From: Oscillospiraceae bacterium
GTDB taxonomy: Bacteria; Bacillota; Clostridia; Oscillospirales; Acutalibacteraceae
Direction: 5' to 3'
Length of the DNA: 64,000 nucleotides
Assembly (NCBI GenBank): GCA_031256825.1
Contig: JAIRPV010000004.1
Coordinates: forward strand, 1 to 64,000
In this document: one piece after another, positions 24,415-32,738 of the stretch
Layout of the letters: every line of letters starts with the position of its first letter
Numbering within the stretch: the first letter of the stretch is position 1
Position numbers and translations under genes: made by a program
Notes under the pieces: model-generated
The model's database searches: none
Seen by the model: only the letters and a program-made list of their open reading frames with translations
What the model was told of the DNA's origin: nothing

Positions 24415-24915
24415 TCACAAGAACAAAATCATCACCGTCAGCCCGGCCAATATGCCCAGCAAAAAGAGCGCCTTGCCGCGTTGATCGCGCCGGGCGCGCG
24501 CCTGTTCCAGCAGCGCCCGCAGCTGTTCTTCCAGCACCAGCAGCGCTTCGCACTGCCCGTCGGCGTCGAGCGCGCCCAAAATTTCCGCCAGCGGCAGCAG
24601 CGCCCGGCGATCTTCTTCCTTCAGCGCGGGGCTGTTGCCCGCCACGGCGCCGCGCCAGGCCTGCGGAAAAGCCGCTCCGGCGCGCAGTTCCCGCAGGGCG
24701 CAGGGCAAAAAGGCGGGGCACTGCCCGGCAGCACAGCATTCGGCCAGCATGCGCCCCAGGGGCGGCCGGCTGAATTGCAGCTGCGCCCGCATGCCGGCGA
24801 GCATGCGCAGGGCGGCCTCGAGTTCCCGCGCGCGCTGCGCCAGCGCCCGCGCCGCCATTGCTCCGGCCGCGCCGCAGGCAAGAAGAATCATCGCCAGCGC
24901 AACATTTTTCAGCAT
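24415..24915 (-). CDS. spoIIIAB: Stage III sporulation protein AB
   Basis: 166 residues. An N-terminal membrane span (4-24), a long amphipathic helical region with RARELEAALRMLAGMRAQLQFSRPPLG (typical of SpoIIIAB), and a C-terminal span (about 148-166). The FSRPPL segment and the C-terminal hydrophobic end match the family. Separated from spoIIIAC by the tandem repeats. Confidence 0.88.
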   Translation of the reverse strand: MLKNVALAMILLACGAAGAMAARALAQRARELEAALRMLAGMRAQLQFSRPPLGRMLAECCAAGQCPAFLPCALRELRAGAAFPQAWRGAVAGNSPALKEEDRRALLPLAEILGALDADGQCEALLVLEEQLRALLEQARARRDQRGKALFLLGILAGLTVMILFL

Positions 24916-24948
24916 AAAACGCCTTCTTCCTGTGTGGTTTGAACAGCC

Positions 24949-25866
24949 CTACGGCAGGGTGTGCACGGCGTATTCTCCCGGCGAAGACAGGTGCGCCAGC
25001 GCCTGGAACGCCCGCAAATCCAGCAGACGGCGCACAACGGGGCGATCCACGGCCTCTTGCGCGCTGCCCGCGTGCACCGTTGCCGCAAAGCGCACGCCCG
25101 CGCCCAACCCCGCCTCCAGGGCCGCAGCGTCGGGCAGGCCGCCCAGTTCGTCGCAGACAATCACCTCGGGCGACAGCGAACGGATGGCCAGCAGAATCCC
25201 TTCGCCTTTGGGGTATCCGGTGAGCACGTCGGTATTTGGGCCAACGCCGCAGCATGGCTCGGCCCCGCGCGCGCCCGCCAGCTCGCCGCGCTCGTCGATC
25301 AGCGCCACGCGGCGGCACGGGCCGCACAGGCCGGAAGACAGCCGCAGGGCCAAATCGCGCAGCATGGTGGTTTTGCCGGAGCCGGGCGGCCCGGAGATCA
25401 ACACATTGGGCAGCGCGCCGCCCTGGTAAAACTCCCGGCACAGGCGCGCCGCCGCCCCCGGTATCTGCCGGGCAATGCGCAAATTGATGGAAGAGATCTC
25501 CCGCACGGCGGTGACGACGCCGTTTTCGCAAACAGCCGTGCCGCAGACGCCGGCCCGGTGCCCGCCGGGCAATGTGACAAAACCCCGGGCAATGTCTTGC
25601 GTATAGCTATGGACGGAATAGCCGCAGATGGCGCGCAGGGTAAGGTTCAGCTGCTCGGCGGTCAGGCGCGGGCCGTTGTTCTGGAAGAAAGGCGAGACGC
25701 CGCCATGGGATAAGTAAAGCGGCCCTTCGGGCGTTGTGACGGCGACCGGCCCGCCCGCCCGCAGCCGCAGCTCCGTGGCCCGGCCGCGCACATCTTCCGG
25801 CACAGCCGCCAGCAGCGCGCGCAAAAAGTCTGGCAGAAGCGCCGTGGCCTGCTCGAACGGCTGCAT
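24949..25866 (-). CDS. spoIIIAA: Stage III sporulation protein AA (ATPase)
   Basis: 305 residues from the ATG eight bases after AAGGGGGG; upstream ATGs lack such a site. A secretion-type ATPase: Walker A GPPGSGKTTMLRD (about 158-170), Walker B-like ALIDERGEL, and EVIVCDELGG. It powers assembly or transport by the SpoIIIA complex in the mother cell. First gene of the operon. Confidence 0.95.
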   Translation of the reverse strand: MQPFEQATALLPDFLRALLAAVPEDVRGRATELRLRAGGPVAVTTPEGPLYLSHGGVSPFFQNNGPRLTAEQLNLTLRAICGYSVHSYTQDIARGFVTLPGGHRAGVCGTAVCENGVVTAVREISSINLRIARQIPGAAARLCREFYQGGALPNVLISGPPGSGKTTMLRDLALRLSSGLCGPCRRVALIDERGELAGARGAEPCCGVGPNTDVLTGYPKGEGILLAIRSLSPEVIVCDELGGLPDAAALEAGLGAGVRFAATVHAGSAQEAVDRPVVRRLLDLRAFQALAHLSSPGEYAVHTLP

Positions 25867-25890
25867 GGACTTGCCCCCCTTCTGTGGTAC

Positions 25891-25920
25891 ATGCTTATGC
25901 GGGGGATGTCCGGGATATGC
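25891..25920 (-). promoter_or_regulatory. Possible sigma-E promoter of the spoIIIA operon
   Basis: On the minus strand GCATAT (25915-25920), 14 bp, then GCATAAGCAT (25891-25900), just before the spoIIIAA ribosome binding site. The -10 fits CATACANT only partly. A sigma-E promoter is expected here from Bacillus biology. Confidence 0.3.
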
Positions 25921-26030
25921 CCGGGCGCGGAACATCAGAAGCGATTTTTGGCCGGGAGCGATCCAGAAGAATTTTTGCGCATGATGATACCGACAAAAAA
26001 ATTTTGCTTTCACGGTTTGCCGTTACCCTC

Positions 26031-26059
26031 TTGACAAAATTCTTTTGCGCGTGTAAAAT
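26031..26059 (+). promoter_or_regulatory. Promoter of the second GPH transporter operon
   Basis: TTGACA (26031-26036), 17 bp, TAAAAT (26054-26059). Confidence 0.75.
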
Positions 26060-26111
26060 AAAAGAGGATTTTTAGACAAACGCGGAATCAATCAAAGAGA
26101 GGATGAGTCTA

Positions 26112-27542
26112 TTGTCATTTTTAGACCGGAAACTCGTTCAGACGGACACGGGAGAAGAAACCTACCTGACCTGGAAAGAAACCCTGTCTTACGCCGTTGG
26201 CAAGGGCGCGCAGGGCATGTCCACCTCTATCATGAGTTCGTCCTATGTGAATTACTTCATCACGAACATCTTCCGCATCCCAACGGCAACGGCGGCACGC
26301 ATCCGTTTATACTGCGGCATATGGGACGCCATCAACGACCCTATCATGGGGGTCATCATCGACAAAACGCGCACAAAGCACGGCAAAATGCGGCCTTACA
26401 TCCGCTGGGCGCCCTATCTTTCGGCACTGTTCACGCTGCTGTTTTTTTTGGGCCGCCCGGATTGGCCCTACGCGTTTAAACTGACGATGATGAGCATTGC
26501 GTTCGTGGGCTGGGACATGGCGTATACGGCGGTGGACGTGCCCATTGGGGCGCTCGCGTTTTCGATGACGCCCAACGGCATTGAGCGCACGAAGCTCTTT
26601 GGGTATTCCAATATTACGCGCGGCATCATCGGCGCTATCGCGGGCGGCATTGTGCCCGTGGCGCTGATGATCCCCTATTTTCAGTCGAACACCACGCCGG
26701 CTTATACCGCGGCGGCAATTGTTGCGGGCGCGGGGATGGTGCTGCTGACGCGGCCCACGTTTTATTTCACGAAAGAGCGCGCCGCTTATTCGGAGGATGT
26801 GCCGAGCCTGATGGAATGCCTGCGGCTGCTGATACACAACAAGCCGCTGTTCATGCTGGTGATTTCGAATGTGCTGTTTCTCTTCGCCACCCTGCCCGCC
26901 GCCGCGCGGATGTATTTCGCGGTGGATTTGATGGGCAGCGGAAAGTTCACGATGCTGCTGGAAATAGCGGGCATGCCGTCGATGTTCCTGGCGGGGCTGA
27001 TTGTGCCGAAAATTGCCGAAAAGCTGGGGCGGCGCATGAACTTTAAGAAGTTTTATATGATCAGCTGCGCTGCGGCCGCCGGGGTTCACCTGCTGTTTTT
27101 CCTGACATGCCGGGGTCTGCTCAACCGGGAAAACACCCAGCAGGTGGGCTGGCCGTTCGCAATTTATATTCTTTTGCTGGCCGGGCTTTCGCTCATTCCG
27201 CTGGAGTTCAAAAACCTTTGCAGCAAAGAAATGGAAGCGGAAACGGTGGACTACATTGAGCGGCGCAGCGGCAAGCGAACAGAAGGCGTCATGCTTTCGG
27301 TCATCTCGTTCACGGGCAAGCTGCAAAACTCCGCTTCGTCCGCCGTGGCGCTCTGGATGCTGACGCTGGGGAAATACGCCACGCACAGCGACGCCGTGCC
27401 CGTGCCGCAGACGGCGAACGCGAAATTTGCCCTGTTCGCTATGTTTACGCTGATCCCCGCCGCCGCGTTCCTGCTGATGCTGATCCCCCTGAAATTCTAT
27501 AACGTGCAGGTCAAAAACAGCAAAACGGAGGCGGCGCAATGA
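26112..27542 (+). CDS. GPH-family sugar:cation symporter
   Basis: 476 residues if translation begins at the TTG 9 bases after AGAGAGG; an in-frame ATG three codons earlier abuts that box and is less likely. Twelve predicted spans and the GPH motif WDAINDPIMGVIIDKTRTKHGKMRPYI. A paralog of the protein at 15996, but shorter at both ends. The stop overlaps the next start by ATGA, so import is likely coupled to the phosphoesterase. The substrate is not readable. Confidence 0.87.
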   Translation: MSFLDRKLVQTDTGEETYLTWKETLSYAVGKGAQGMSTSIMSSSYVNYFITNIFRIPTATAARIRLYCGIWDAINDPIMGVIIDKTRTKHGKMRPYIRWAPYLSALFTLLFFLGRPDWPYAFKLTMMSIAFVGWDMAYTAVDVPIGALAFSMTPNGIERTKLFGYSNITRGIIGAIAGGIVPVALMIPYFQSNTTPAYTAAAIVAGAGMVLLTRPTFYFTKERAAYSEDVPSLMECLRLLIHNKPLFMLVISNVLFLFATLPAAARMYFAVDLMGSGKFTMLLEIAGMPSMFLAGLIVPKIAEKLGRRMNFKKFYMISCAAAAGVHLLFFLTCRGLLNRENTQQVGWPFAIYILLLAGLSLIPLEFKNLCSKEMEAETVDYIERRSGKRTEGVMLSVISFTGKLQNSASSAVALWMLTLGKYATHSDAVPVPQTANAKFALFAMFTLIPAAAFLLMLIPLKFYNVQVKNSKTEAAQ

Positions 27543-28897
27543 AACTGGCCGTCATTGCCGACCCGCACTATTATTCCCGCGCGCTGGGCTGCGCCGGCGA
27601 AGCCTACGAGCTGCGCTCCGGTTCAGACCAGAAATTTCTCGCGGAAACAGGCGATATTGTGCAAGCGGCGTTCGAGCGCCTGGCGCAAGAGCGGCCCGAC
27701 GCGGTGCTGATAGCGGGCGACCTGACCGACAACGGCGAAGCCCTGAGCCACGAAGAATTCCGCGAACTGCTGCGCAACCTTCAGCGGCAGGTTCCTGTCT
27801 ACGTCATCACCGCCACGCACGACTGGTGCTCCGACGGGCGCAACAAGCGCTACGAGGGCGGCCGGGAAATTTTTGATGTAGCAACGCTGAAAAGCGGCGA
27901 ACTGCGGGACTATTACGCCGACTTTGGGCCGAACCAGGCGTTCAGCGAATATACGACGGCCATTGGCACATCTTCCTGCGCCATTGCGCTTTCGGACGAG
28001 GTAACGCTGCTGGCGCTCAACGACGACCAAAACGGCAAAGGCCGCGCGGGCTACGACACAGCGCACCTGCAATGGATCTTAGCGCGGCTGGCCGAAGCGA
28101 AAGCGGAGGGCAAAACCGTTGTTGCCATGCAGCACCATTTGCTTTGCGCGCACATCGACGGGCTGTTCAGCAACGGCATGCGCATTGGCGACGCAGACGA
28201 AATCGCCGCCGCGCTGGCCGACGCGGGGCTGCGGTATCTGATCACCGGGCATTCGCATATGCACGATATCGCGGCGTATCTTTCGCCCGCAGGGAACGCG
28301 ATTTATGATATCAACGTAGGCTCCGTCTGCGGGTATCCCGCGCCGATTCTGCTGCTGGAACTGGCGGACGGCGCGGCGCGCCTGCGCACGATTTATCTGG
28401 AAGGCTTTCGCTTTGCGGAGCACGCCGGGCAGATGATCACCCGGGTGTTCGACGGCGCGGCCATGGGCAAAGACGAATTCATCAAGCGCGTCAACGCTCT
28501 GGGCGCAAACGGAACGCAGCTCGCAAAATTTTATCCGCTGATCCGCCCGGCGCTGAGCCATTTGCGAAAAATAAGCGTGCCGCGCGCCGCAAAACTGCTA
28601 TGCCTGCTCACGTTCGGCAAAGCCATACGCCGCAGGGAACTGCGGGAACTGCCGGATATCCCCGCGCTGGAGCTGGCGCTGCGCGTTTTTTTGTCGTCAT
28701 TCGAAGGCGGCGCGCTGCTCGCGCCCGGCAGCGGCGCCTATCAAGCCGCCATGGCCGCCGCCCGCGCGCCGGGGTGTTTTGTGAAAAACAGTCTCACGCG
28801 CCGTTTGCCAACGGCCATGGATCGCCTGCTGCGGGGAAACCCCCTCATGGCAAACATGCGGGCGGGCGAAACCGTTACGCTCGCGGCGCCCGACTGA
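27539..28897 (+). CDS. Calcineurin-like metallophosphoesterase
   Basis: 452 residues. The two-metal centre is visible: Asp8 and His10 in IADPHYY, GDLTDNGE (about 60-67), ATHDW in place of the usual GNHD, QHHLL and GHSHMHD (about 238-244). A C-terminal region of about 150 residues without a recognised domain follows. Cytoplasmic by the absence of a signal. Translational overlap with a transporter suggests that it acts on an imported phosphodiester or phosphomonoester; this is inference. Confidence 0.87.
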   Translation: MKLAVIADPHYYSRALGCAGEAYELRSGSDQKFLAETGDIVQAAFERLAQERPDAVLIAGDLTDNGEALSHEEFRELLRNLQRQVPVYVITATHDWCSDGRNKRYEGGREIFDVATLKSGELRDYYADFGPNQAFSEYTTAIGTSSCAIALSDEVTLLALNDDQNGKGRAGYDTAHLQWILARLAEAKAEGKTVVAMQHHLLCAHIDGLFSNGMRIGDADEIAAALADAGLRYLITGHSHMHDIAAYLSPAGNAIYDINVGSVCGYPAPILLLELADGAARLRTIYLEGFRFAEHAGQMITRVFDGAAMGKDEFIKRVNALGANGTQLAKFYPLIRPALSHLRKISVPRAAKLLCLLTFGKAIRRRELRELPDIPALELALRVFLSSFEGGALLAPGSGAYQAAMAAARAPGCFVKNSLTRRLPTAMDRLLRGNPLMANMRAGETVTLAAPD

Positions 28898-28946
28898 AGC
28901 CAAACGGCGCCTTCGCAAAAAATTCTTGCGCGCCCAAAAATTTCTC

Positions 28947-28975
28947 TTGCAATTTTCGCCGCACTGTGGTATAAT
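28947..28975 (+). promoter_or_regulatory. Promoter of secG
   Basis: TTGCAA (28947-28952), 17 bp, TATAAT (28970-28975). Confidence 0.8.
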
Positions 28976-29025
28976 ACTTTGGCATAAAATATGGCGCTGA
29001 TATCGCGCTTGGAGGTAGCTTCATT

Positions 29026-29280
29026 ATGGCATGGTACCAAATCGTTCTGGCGGCGGCTGTGATTCTGACTTCTGTCGTTATCACCGTTCTCGTCATGTTG
29101 CAGGAAAGCAAGGCGCAGGGTCTTTCCGGCGTAATCGCCGGCGGGGCCGACAACTTGTTTGGCAAAACAAAAGGCCGCTCCTACGAAGACAAGCTGGTGA
29201 AATACACCAAATGGGCCACGATAGTGTTCTTTGGGCTAACCCTTGGCGGCACGCTGCTGTTCCTGTTCTGGGTGCGCTGA
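29026..29280 (+). CDS. secG: Preprotein translocase subunit SecG
   Basis: 84 residues with two membrane helices (YQIVLAAAVILTSVVITVLVMLQ start; WATIVFFGLTLGGTLLFLF) joined by the conserved Gly-rich loop (LQESKAQGLSGVIAGG). GGAGG lies nine bases before the ATG. SecG assists SecYEG translocation. It stands apart from secA and other sec genes, as usual. Confidence 0.93.
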   Translation: MAWYQIVLAAAVILTSVVITVLVMLQESKAQGLSGVIAGGADNLFGKTKGRSYEDKLVKYTKWATIVFFGLTLGGTLLFLFWVR

Positions 29281-29364
29281 CAAGCCGCGGAAAGGGAAAA
29301 CATGGCTGGGCGGGGTTTGTCCGCCCGGTTTTGTTGTGTTCGCGCAGCAAAGGAGGAACCGCCG

Positions 29365-30660
29365 ATGCCGACCGCCCTGCTCATCACCGTTTCCAGCGAC
29401 GAGATCAAACGCATTCGCCGCGCGCGGTATATCAAATTTCAGCAATGCACCATGCCCTATCTCGCGGCGCTGTTCCCGCCGGGATGGCGCGTGGTGCATA
29501 TTGACGAGGAAACGCAGACGCCGGACTACGACGGCAGCTACGACCTGGTGGGGCTGACCTTCCATACGCCATGCTGCCGCCATGCTTACGCGATCGCGGC
29601 GGAGTTCCGCGCGCGCGGCGCTTATGTGATCATGGGCGGGCCGCATGTATCGCTGCTGCCGGACGAGGCGGAGCAATATGCCGACAGCATTTTTGTTGGA
29701 GAAGCCGAGCGCACGCTGCCGCAGTTTTTTTTGGATTTTGCCCACGGGCAGCCCAAAAAGCGATACAGCGACCCCGTGCCGGTTGATCTGCGGCACGCGC
29801 CGCAGCTGCTGACGGAGCATTTTCACCGGGCCGATCACACGGCGGGCACGCTGTTCGCCACGCGCGGCTGCCCACACAACTGCGAATTCTGCGCGATTGC
29901 CTGCATGTATCGCGGCGGCTTGCGGCGCAGGCCTGTGGAGGCCGTTGCAAGGGATTTTGCCGCCCTGCGCGGCAAAGTTGTGGTCTTTTGGGACGACAAC
30001 CTTTCGGCGGACATGGAATACGCGAAGGAGCTGTGCCGGGCGATCGCGCCGTACCACAAATGGTGGACGTCGCAAGCCGGCGTGCGCGCCGGGGAGGACG
30101 ACGAATTTTTGGCTCTGGCACACCAAAGCGGCTGCCGGCACCTGTTCCTTGGCTTCGAGAGCGTATCGCAAATGTCGCTGGATGGCGCGAACAAATCGTT
30201 CAACCAGGCGGAGCGCTATCGGGATATCATCCGGCGCGTGCATTCCCATGGGATTTCCGTTCAGGCGGGCGTTGTTTTTGGGTTCGACAGCGACGGGCCG
30301 GATGTATTCGATCGGACGTTGGATTTTTTGCGCGAAAACGGCGTTGATCAGGCCACGTTTAATATGCTCACACCTTACCCCGGCACGCCGCTGTTCGCGC
30401 GGCTGAAGGCCGAGGGCCGCATCCTCACGGAGGACTGGGCAAAATACAACTCCCGCGAAGACGTGGTGTTCCAGCCAAAGCGCATGACGCCGGAACAGCT
30501 GCTCGCGGGATTCCGGCATGTGAACCGGGAATTTTATACGCTGGGCCACATCGCCGCGCGCATGCGGCGATCGCGCACGAATACCTATTGGGTGCTGCCG
30601 CTGAACCTGCTCTATTGGGGATTGCTGCGCGCCCGCCGCTGTTTAAAAGAACCATCATAA
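29365..30660 (+). CDS. B12-binding-domain radical SAM protein
   Basis: 431 residues from the ATG after AAAGGAGGAACC. Residues about 55-125 resemble a cobalamin-binding domain (LVGLTFHTPCC; VIMGGPHVSLLPDEA; IFVGEAE). The radical SAM cluster motif is RGCPHNCEFC, with Cys169, Cys173 and Cys176. The barrel includes VVFWDDNLSADMEYAKEL and GFDSDGPDVF. The C-terminal helices are basic. The substrate is unknown; relatives perform methyl transfer or ring rearrangements on lipids or cofactors. It follows secG by 84 bp and shares its direction. Confidence 0.85.
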   Translation: MPTALLITVSSDEIKRIRRARYIKFQQCTMPYLAALFPPGWRVVHIDEETQTPDYDGSYDLVGLTFHTPCCRHAYAIAAEFRARGAYVIMGGPHVSLLPDEAEQYADSIFVGEAERTLPQFFLDFAHGQPKKRYSDPVPVDLRHAPQLLTEHFHRADHTAGTLFATRGCPHNCEFCAIACMYRGGLRRRPVEAVARDFAALRGKVVVFWDDNLSADMEYAKELCRAIAPYHKWWTSQAGVRAGEDDEFLALAHQSGCRHLFLGFESVSQMSLDGANKSFNQAERYRDIIRRVHSHGISVQAGVVFGFDSDGPDVFDRTLDFLRENGVDQATFNMLTPYPGTPLFARLKAEGRILTEDWAKYNSREDVVFQPKRMTPEQLLAGFRHVNREFYTLGHIAARMRRSRTNTYWVLPLNLLYWGLLRARRCLKEPS

Positions 30661-30676
30661 AAAAGGGAGATGCGGT

Positions 30677-31990
30677 ATGGCGCACGCATGCACGTTCAGC
30701 GCGCAGGAAAAGGCCGCGCTGCTGCGCAACCCCGACCGGGGATTGCGCATGGAAACCTATCTGACGCCGGGGGAACCGCCGCAAAGTTACCCCGGCGGCG
30801 CTGCGGAGGATCCCTACGAACGGCTGCTGCGGCTCGTTGAAAAATACCGGGAAGACAGCCCCACGGTCACACAGCTCTATATTTATTTGAGCCGCTACCG
30901 CGAAAAGCCGCTGGACGACCGGGCCTTCGGGCAGATGGATCGCATGCTGGAACTGTGTCGCGCGCAGGGCTTAAGGGTGCTGCTGCGCTTTGCGTATCAA
31001 AACGAACACGAGCCGGACGCGGAATGGGACCATGTGCGCGGGCACCTGGATCAACTGACGCAGTGGTTCGCCGCGCGCGCGGCGCTGATTGACGAAACCG
31101 TCTGCGCCGTGCAGGCGGGCGTTGTTGGCGCCTGGGGCGAGGGGCACAGCAACGAACGCCTGCACAGCCGCTATATTGGGCAGGCCCTTGACGCGGTCTG
31201 CCGGATGACGCCGGAAAATCTGTTTGTTCAGGTGCGCACTTTGGAGCTAATGGAAAAAATTGCGCCGCGGTATCAGGCGCGGCTGGCTCTGCACGACGAC
31301 TACCTCATAGGGGAACCGAACGGCGTCTGGAGCTTTTTCCTGAACCAACAGCCCAGCCCGGCGCAGGAGGCGCGGTTTTGCCGCACGCTCAACGACGCGG
31401 AAATGCCCTGGGGCCGGGCGAACTATATGGACAAAGACGATGGCGCGCCGCTCCACGCCCTGCCCGCCCGGGATGTTCTGCGGCAGGTGAAGCAATACTG
31501 CCTTTCCACGCTGTCGCTCGAACACAATTACCGGGAAGACTGCGGCCCCACCGCGCCCTATTCCCTGGCCCGCTGGAAGGACGAAATGATTGCGCCGGAG
31601 GAACTGGCCCGGCTGGGCCTGCCGTGTTTGCCCGCGCTGTTTGAGGCTGGGCGTCTGTCGGTATACGACTACCTGCGCTACCATTTGGGATACCTTCTGA
31701 CCATACCGGAGATGGCCGCCACCGGGCGGCGGCTGCGCTTCGCGATCCAGAACCACGGCTTTGCCGCGCCGCTCAACTGCAATTATCTTTGCGTTGCGGC
31801 GGGCGGCAAGGAATACCCCGTGGAGGGGTATGACAAGTTCGCGCTGGGTTCAATGCAGCGCTGCGATTATGTGGTTGACTTGCCGGAAGAAGCGGCGGGC
31901 CAAACGGTGGAAATCAAACTGGCCCGCTCCCGGGGCAGCGGCATTTGCGTCGCCTTCGCGGGGGGCGCGGGAGCCCATAGACAGGTCTAA
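30677..31990 (+). CDS. DUF4874/DUF4832 protein (hydrolase-like barrel)
   Basis: 437 residues after an AAAGGGAG site. The start LLRNPDRGLRMETYL and the following TQLYIYLSRYREKPL fit DUF4874, an (alpha/beta)-barrel domain. VGAWGEGHSNE (about 152-162) and the second half with a beta-sandwich-like end (RLRFAIQNHGFAAPLNCN) fit DUF4832. Related proteins are thought to act on polysaccharides. No signal peptide is seen. A function beyond probable carbohydrate action cannot be assigned. Confidence 0.75.
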   Translation: MAHACTFSAQEKAALLRNPDRGLRMETYLTPGEPPQSYPGGAAEDPYERLLRLVEKYREDSPTVTQLYIYLSRYREKPLDDRAFGQMDRMLELCRAQGLRVLLRFAYQNEHEPDAEWDHVRGHLDQLTQWFAARAALIDETVCAVQAGVVGAWGEGHSNERLHSRYIGQALDAVCRMTPENLFVQVRTLELMEKIAPRYQARLALHDDYLIGEPNGVWSFFLNQQPSPAQEARFCRTLNDAEMPWGRANYMDKDDGAPLHALPARDVLRQVKQYCLSTLSLEHNYREDCGPTAPYSLARWKDEMIAPEELARLGLPCLPALFEAGRLSVYDYLRYHLGYLLTIPEMAATGRRLRFAIQNHGFAAPLNCNYLCVAAGGKEYPVEGYDKFALGSMQRCDYVVDLPEEAAGQTVEIKLARSRGSGICVAFAGGAGAHRQV

Positions 31991-32054
31991 AGCTGCGCTT
32001 CCAAAATATTCCCTGTAAATTCATGGAGAAATCCCATAAAATTTCAAAAAGTGC

Positions 32055-32083
32055 TTGACATTCGGCAAATTATATGGTATTAT
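32055..32083 (+). promoter_or_regulatory. Promoter upstream of the Cys/Thr-rich small protein
   Basis: TTGACA (32055-32060), 17 bp, TATTAT (32078-32083). Confidence 0.75.
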
Positions 32084-32089
32084 TAGTTT

Positions 32090-32199
32090 AACGAGGTAAT
32101 TCGCGAAGTTGCACAGCCTACAGTATGCTTTCTTCAAGACGCTTGATCTTTTTCTTTTCAGCAACAGCCGGTGCACTGTCATCGGCTGTTGTTGTTTTT
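32090..32199 (+). ncRNA. Candidate leader RNA or small RNA ending in a terminator hairpin
   Basis: The transcript from the 32055 promoter meets AACAGCCG(N12)CGGCTGTT (32163-32190) followed by GTTGTTTTT, a terminator-like hairpin about 110 nt from the start and 120 nt before the next gene. Inside is a short hairpin TCAAG..CTTGA (about 32132-32144). It may be a free small RNA or an attenuator for the gene at 32318. I recognise no riboswitch class. The remainder of the 31991-32317 gap shows nothing else. Confidence 0.45.
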
Positions 32200-32317
32200 A
32201 TGCCGCCCGGGAGCCATACCGGGCACGCGGCGCAGGGTGTTTTGCACCCCCGCCCGCCCGAGGGCATATATTATGAATGGGCATTGCCCCAATTAATTCA
32301 AAGGAGTATGAATCAAC

Positions 32318-32671
32318 ATGATGGATGTTTCCGGCTGCGGCATCGGCGGGTTCGGCAAGGGCCTTTTGGGCGCTAGCGTGCTCGGCCTCGGCGGAGCGGC
32401 AGGCCTTGCTGGGCTAGGGCTGATTGCCGGCAGCAATAACTGCTGCGAAGCGTCGCGCCCCCGCTACAAGCAAGTGACCACCTACCAGGAAGTGACGGCC
32501 TACAAACCACAAACCACCTACAAGCCCGTCACCGTCTACCGCCCCGAGACCACGTATGTTCCCTACAAAACCTGCAAGCCTGTTACCACCTGCGTGGAAG
32601 TGCCGCAGGCCCCGCGCTGCAACAAACCACACGGCCCAACGTGCTGCTGCAGCATTTGCTGCTGCGAATGA
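32318..32671 (+). CDS. Small Tyr/Thr/Pro-repeat, Cys-rich protein
   Basis: 117 residues with AGGAG 11 bases upstream. A Gly/Ala/Leu-rich N-terminal half (GGFGKGLLGASVLGLGGAAG) may insert in a membrane. Then come repeats of the form YKxxTxYxxxTxYxPxT (residues 50-90) and a Cys cluster at the end (CCCSICCCE). Ten or more Cys suggest cross-linking, and Tyr-rich repeats recall coat or cell-surface structural proteins. No family is recognised. A clear promoter and attenuator-like leader precede it. Confidence 0.7.
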   Translation: MMDVSGCGIGGFGKGLLGASVLGLGGAAGLAGLGLIAGSNNCCEASRPRYKQVTTYQEVTAYKPQTTYKPVTVYRPETTYVPYKTCKPVTTCVEVPQAPRCNKPHGPTCCCSICCCE

Positions 32672-32696
32672 CGCACAACGAACATGACCGCGCAAA

Positions 32697-32720
32697 CGCC
32701 CCTCCCGGCCGGGAGGGGCG
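32697..32720. terminator. Perfect 24-bp palindrome between convergent genes
   Basis: CGCCCCTCCCGG and its complement form an uninterrupted 12-bp inverted repeat between two converging genes. There is no clear T-run on either strand, so terminator activity is only probable. Confidence 0.5.
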
Positions 32721-32738
32721 CTGCCGTATGGGCGGGCT

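Noticed and set aside
24206..25531. 441-residue frame across spoIIIAA and spoIIIAB
   Set aside because: Arg/Ala/Gly-rich out-of-frame product crossing two well-defined genes and the repeat array.
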